Below are positions 6,303 to 7,848 of a DNA stretch of 7,848 nucleotides, one piece after another. The first letter of the stretch is position 1. Every line of letters starts with the position of its first letter. The stretch is from contig CBIFVZ010000121.1 of assembly GCA_966185765.1 (NCBI GenBank), positions 1-7,848 on the forward strand. Direction: 5' to 3'. Made by a program: the position numbers and the translations under genes. The notes beneath the pieces are model-generated. The model saw only the letters and a program-made list of their open reading frames with translations. It was not told where the DNA came from and did not search any database. This DNA comes from CBIFVZ01 sp966185765. Lineage in GTDB: Bacteria > Pseudomonadota > Gammaproteobacteria > Enterobacterales > Enterobacteriaceae.

Positions 6303-6433
6303 GAAAATTCCTGGAAAAGCCCCCCTCATTTCACCCTGTCTTGTTCATTTCCCATTTGCATACCGGACTTCCCGGTGGGGAAAAGGACGGTCCTGTGCCA
6401 TGCTTTACTGACCACGACATACAGGAGCACCCG

Positions 6434-6835
6434 ATGAAAACCTGCAAACGTATTATCCTTGCTGGCGCTTTTCTCCCGCTAATGGCGGCACAGGCCGCGG
6501 ATACTCCCACACAACCTGCGAAAACGCCGCATCAGTTGACGTCAGACGACGCTAAAAACGCCACGAGCGCTGAAAAAGCACATCAAGTTACCATCGCTGA
6601 GGTCAAACATCAGGCCGATGGCACAAGCGTACAGATACAAGGGCAACTGGAAAAAAAACAGGGTGAGGATGTGTACTTACTGCGCGATGACAGCGGGCAA
6701 ATCGACGCCGTCATTCCGGCTGCAGTCTTTAGCAGCGCCACCGTTGCACCAGGTGATGATGTGACCGTGTTGGGTTCTGTCGATAAAAAACAAACCCCAC
6801 CTCGCCTGCGGGTGAGCCATTTCGAAAAACGTTAA
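6434..6835 (+). CDS. Periplasmic OB-fold protein, YgiW/YdeI stress-tolerance (BOF) family
   Basis: A 133-residue secreted protein. Residues 1-21 form a signal peptide (MKTCKR, a hydrophobic stretch, then AQA before ADTPTQ), so the product should be periplasmic; C4 is too early and lacks a lipobox. A Pro/Thr/Lys-rich linker (about 22-47) leads to one bacterial OB-fold domain (about 48-133) with family features: SVQIQGQLEKKQGEDVYLLR (65-84), DDSGQIDAVIPAAVF (85-99) and VLGSVDKK (112-119). Family members in E. coli and Salmonella have been linked to tolerance of peroxide, metals and cationic peptides; the ligand is poorly defined. The start at 6434 is supported by AGGAG six bases upstream and the signal peptide; an earlier in-frame ATG at 6341 has neither. 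It is divergent from the transporter operon and convergent with yhjE. This context is unlike that of E. coli ydeI or ygiW, so I treat it as a paralogue and give no symbol. Confidence 0.88.
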   Translation: MKTCKRIILAGAFLPLMAAQAADTPTQPAKTPHQLTSDDAKNATSAEKAHQVTIAEVKHQADGTSVQIQGQLEKKQGEDVYLLRDDSGQIDAVIPAAVFSSATVAPGDDVTVLGSVDKKQTPPRLRVSHFEKR

Positions 6836-6909
6836 TCCGTTCAACACGCCGCAGAGTGATAAATAGCCGCTCATACAGGTAACTAACGGGTATGTTATTG
6901 CTGGCAGGC

Positions 6910-6938
6910 AGAAAGCTCCCCCCTTAACAGGGGAGAGC
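6910..6938 (-). terminator. Intrinsic terminator after yhjE
   Basis: Read on the minus strand just after the yhjE stop, GCTCTCCCC and GGGGGGAGC form a nine-pair stem (one T-G wobble) around the six-base loop TGTTAA, followed by TTTCT. The stem occupies 6915-6938. The T-tract is short, so termination may be incomplete. In the plus direction the hairpin is followed by CAAAGGG, so it is a poor terminator for the convergent YdeI-like gene. Confidence 0.6.
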
Positions 6939-6945
6939 CAAAGGG

Positions 6946-7848
6946 TTACAGCGACTGGTGTTTTGTCTCATGCGTGCAAATCAGGGCGATAAGCGTCATC
7001 ACCGCCATACAGGCCAGATACACGCCCACCCAGAACAAGCCGTAAGTGGTTTGCAGCCAGGCCGCAATCCACGGCGCGACAGAGGCACCAAGAATGGAGG
7101 CAACGTTATACGAGAATGACGCGCCGGTGTAGCGCACTTCCGTTGGAAACAACTCCGGCAGCAGCGCCCCCATCGGGCCAAAGGTCAGGCCCATCAGGCT
7201 TAAGCCCACCAGCAGGAACACCATCACCAGTCCCTGATTGCCTGAGCCGAGCAGCGGCTGGAACATAAACAGCGCAAACAGCAAAATCAGCGACGTAATC
7301 ACAATCATGCTTTTGCGTCGACCAAAGGCATCGGCCAGCATCCCGGCGATGGGCACCATCACGCCAAAACCAATTACCGCCATCATCAGCATCCACAGCA
7401 CGCTGTTACGCGAGAAGCCGAGACCGTTCGGTACAGCAGCGGTGCTGTAGGTCATGGAATAGACCGTCATGATATAAAACAGCGTGTAGGTCGCCAGCAT
7501 AATGAACGTACCGAGGATGGTGGCGCGCAGGTGTTTTGTCAGCAGCGTGCCAAGCGGTACTTTCACGCGCTTGCCTTCCTTCGCCACTTTGGTGAATACC
7601 GGGCTTTCGTGCAGCGAGACGCGGACATACAGGCCAATGAGCACCAGTACGGCAGAGAAGATAAACGGAATACGCCAGCCCCAGCTCATAAATTGCTCGT
7701 CAGTGAGCAGCCAGGAGAGCAGCAGGAAAGTACCGTTGGCAAAGAAAAAGCCAATCGGTGCACCCAGTTGCGGGAAGGAGCCATACAATGCGCGCTTGTG
7801 GGCAGGGGCGTTTTCAGTTGCGAGCAGTGCAGCACCGCCCCATTCCCC
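6946..7848 (-). CDS. yhjE: YhjE, MHS-family MFS transporter (5' end beyond the window)
   Basis: The frame is open to the window edge and supplies the last 300 residues; the E. coli protein as I recall it has about 440, so roughly 140 N-terminal residues are missing. The visible part begins GEWGGAALLATENAP, the end of the MHS signature in loop 4-5, continues ALYGSFPQLGAPIGFFF and SWGWRIPF, then ATILGTFIMLATYTLFYIMT, the loop 8-9 signature GMLADAFGRRKS, and the late segment LPELFPTEVRYTGASFSYNV, ending ETKHQSL. These segments match my memory of E. coli YhjE nearly residue for residue, with scattered conservative changes. It is an inner-membrane proton symporter of unknown substrate. A TTG at 7788 could be mistaken for a start but lies inside the conserved ALYGSFPQLG. 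It converges on the YdeI/YgiW-like gene and is followed by a terminator hairpin. It is distinct from the other MHS transporter in the window. Confidence 0.93.
   Translation of the reverse strand, partial: GEWGGAALLATENAPAHKRALYGSFPQLGAPIGFFFANGTFLLLSWLLTDEQFMSWGWRIPFIFSAVLVLIGLYVRVSLHESPVFTKVAKEGKRVKVPLGTLLTKHLRATILGTFIMLATYTLFYIMTVYSMTYSTAAVPNGLGFSRNSVLWMLMMAVIGFGVMVPIAGMLADAFGRRKSMIVITSLILLFALFMFQPLLGSGNQGLVMVFLLVGLSLMGLTFGPMGALLPELFPTEVRYTGASFSYNVASILGASVAPWIAAWLQTTYGLFWVGVYLACMAVMTLIALICTHETKHQSL

Noticed and set aside
6341..6433. Upstream ATG extending the YdeI/YgiW-like protein by 31 residues
   Set aside because: The extension has no hydrophobic or family sequence and would bury the signal peptide; the ATG at 6434 has AGGAG six bases upstream.
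7786..7788. TTG as start of a 280-residue yhjE product
   Set aside because: The frame continues upstream with conserved YhjE sequence (GEWGGAALLATENAP), so this codon is an internal leucine.

Overview
The window looks like a chromosome segment from an enterobacterium (Enterobacteriaceae). The strongest evidence is at the right end, where a truncated minus-strand gene encodes a protein that I recognise as the E. coli YhjE transporter, nearly colinear with it but with scattered substitutions. This suggests a relative of E. coli (Citrobacter, Enterobacter, Klebsiella or Kluyvera-like) rather than K-12 itself. The genus cannot be settled from the sequence alone.

Layout, left to right. (1) Bases 1-2249, minus strand: a superfamily 1 (Upf1-like, AAA_11/AAA_12) helicase gene in clearly AT-rich DNA. 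It is split into two reading frames at a run of seven A on the coding strand (933-939). The N-terminal part has Walker A; the C-terminal part has motifs II-VI and runs off the window. (2) Bases 2250-2617: AT-rich to mixed DNA with no gene, where composition changes to that of the rest of the window. (3) Bases 2618-6124, minus strand: a three-gene set reading transporter (MHS family), LacI/GalR-type regulator, nucleoside hydrolase. The last two genes overlap by one base (TGATG). (4) Bases 6125-6433: a divergent control region with two near-identical palindromes 43 bp apart, a third perfect palindrome, a possible CRP site and a good sigma70-like promoter facing right. (5) Bases 6434-6835, plus strand: a small secreted OB-fold protein of the YgiW/YdeI stress-tolerance family. 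(6) Bases 6946-7848, minus strand: the C-terminal two thirds of yhjE, with a terminator hairpin just after its stop.

How the genes may work together (inference): the transporter imports a ligand that is or becomes an N-ribosyl compound, the hydrolase cleaves its N-glycosidic bond, and the LacI-type protein represses the operon through the paired operators in front of the transporter gene. The substrate is unknown; MHS transporters usually carry carboxylates or betaines, so the pairing with a nucleoside hydrolase is not standard. The helicase resembles proteins found in anti-phage and accessory islands, but nothing else in the window confirms such a role.

No tRNA, rRNA, CRISPR array, insertion sequence or integrase was found. 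The best leads are the operator pair and its regulator, the transporter/hydrolase operon of unknown substrate, and the split helicase with its stop-restart junction.
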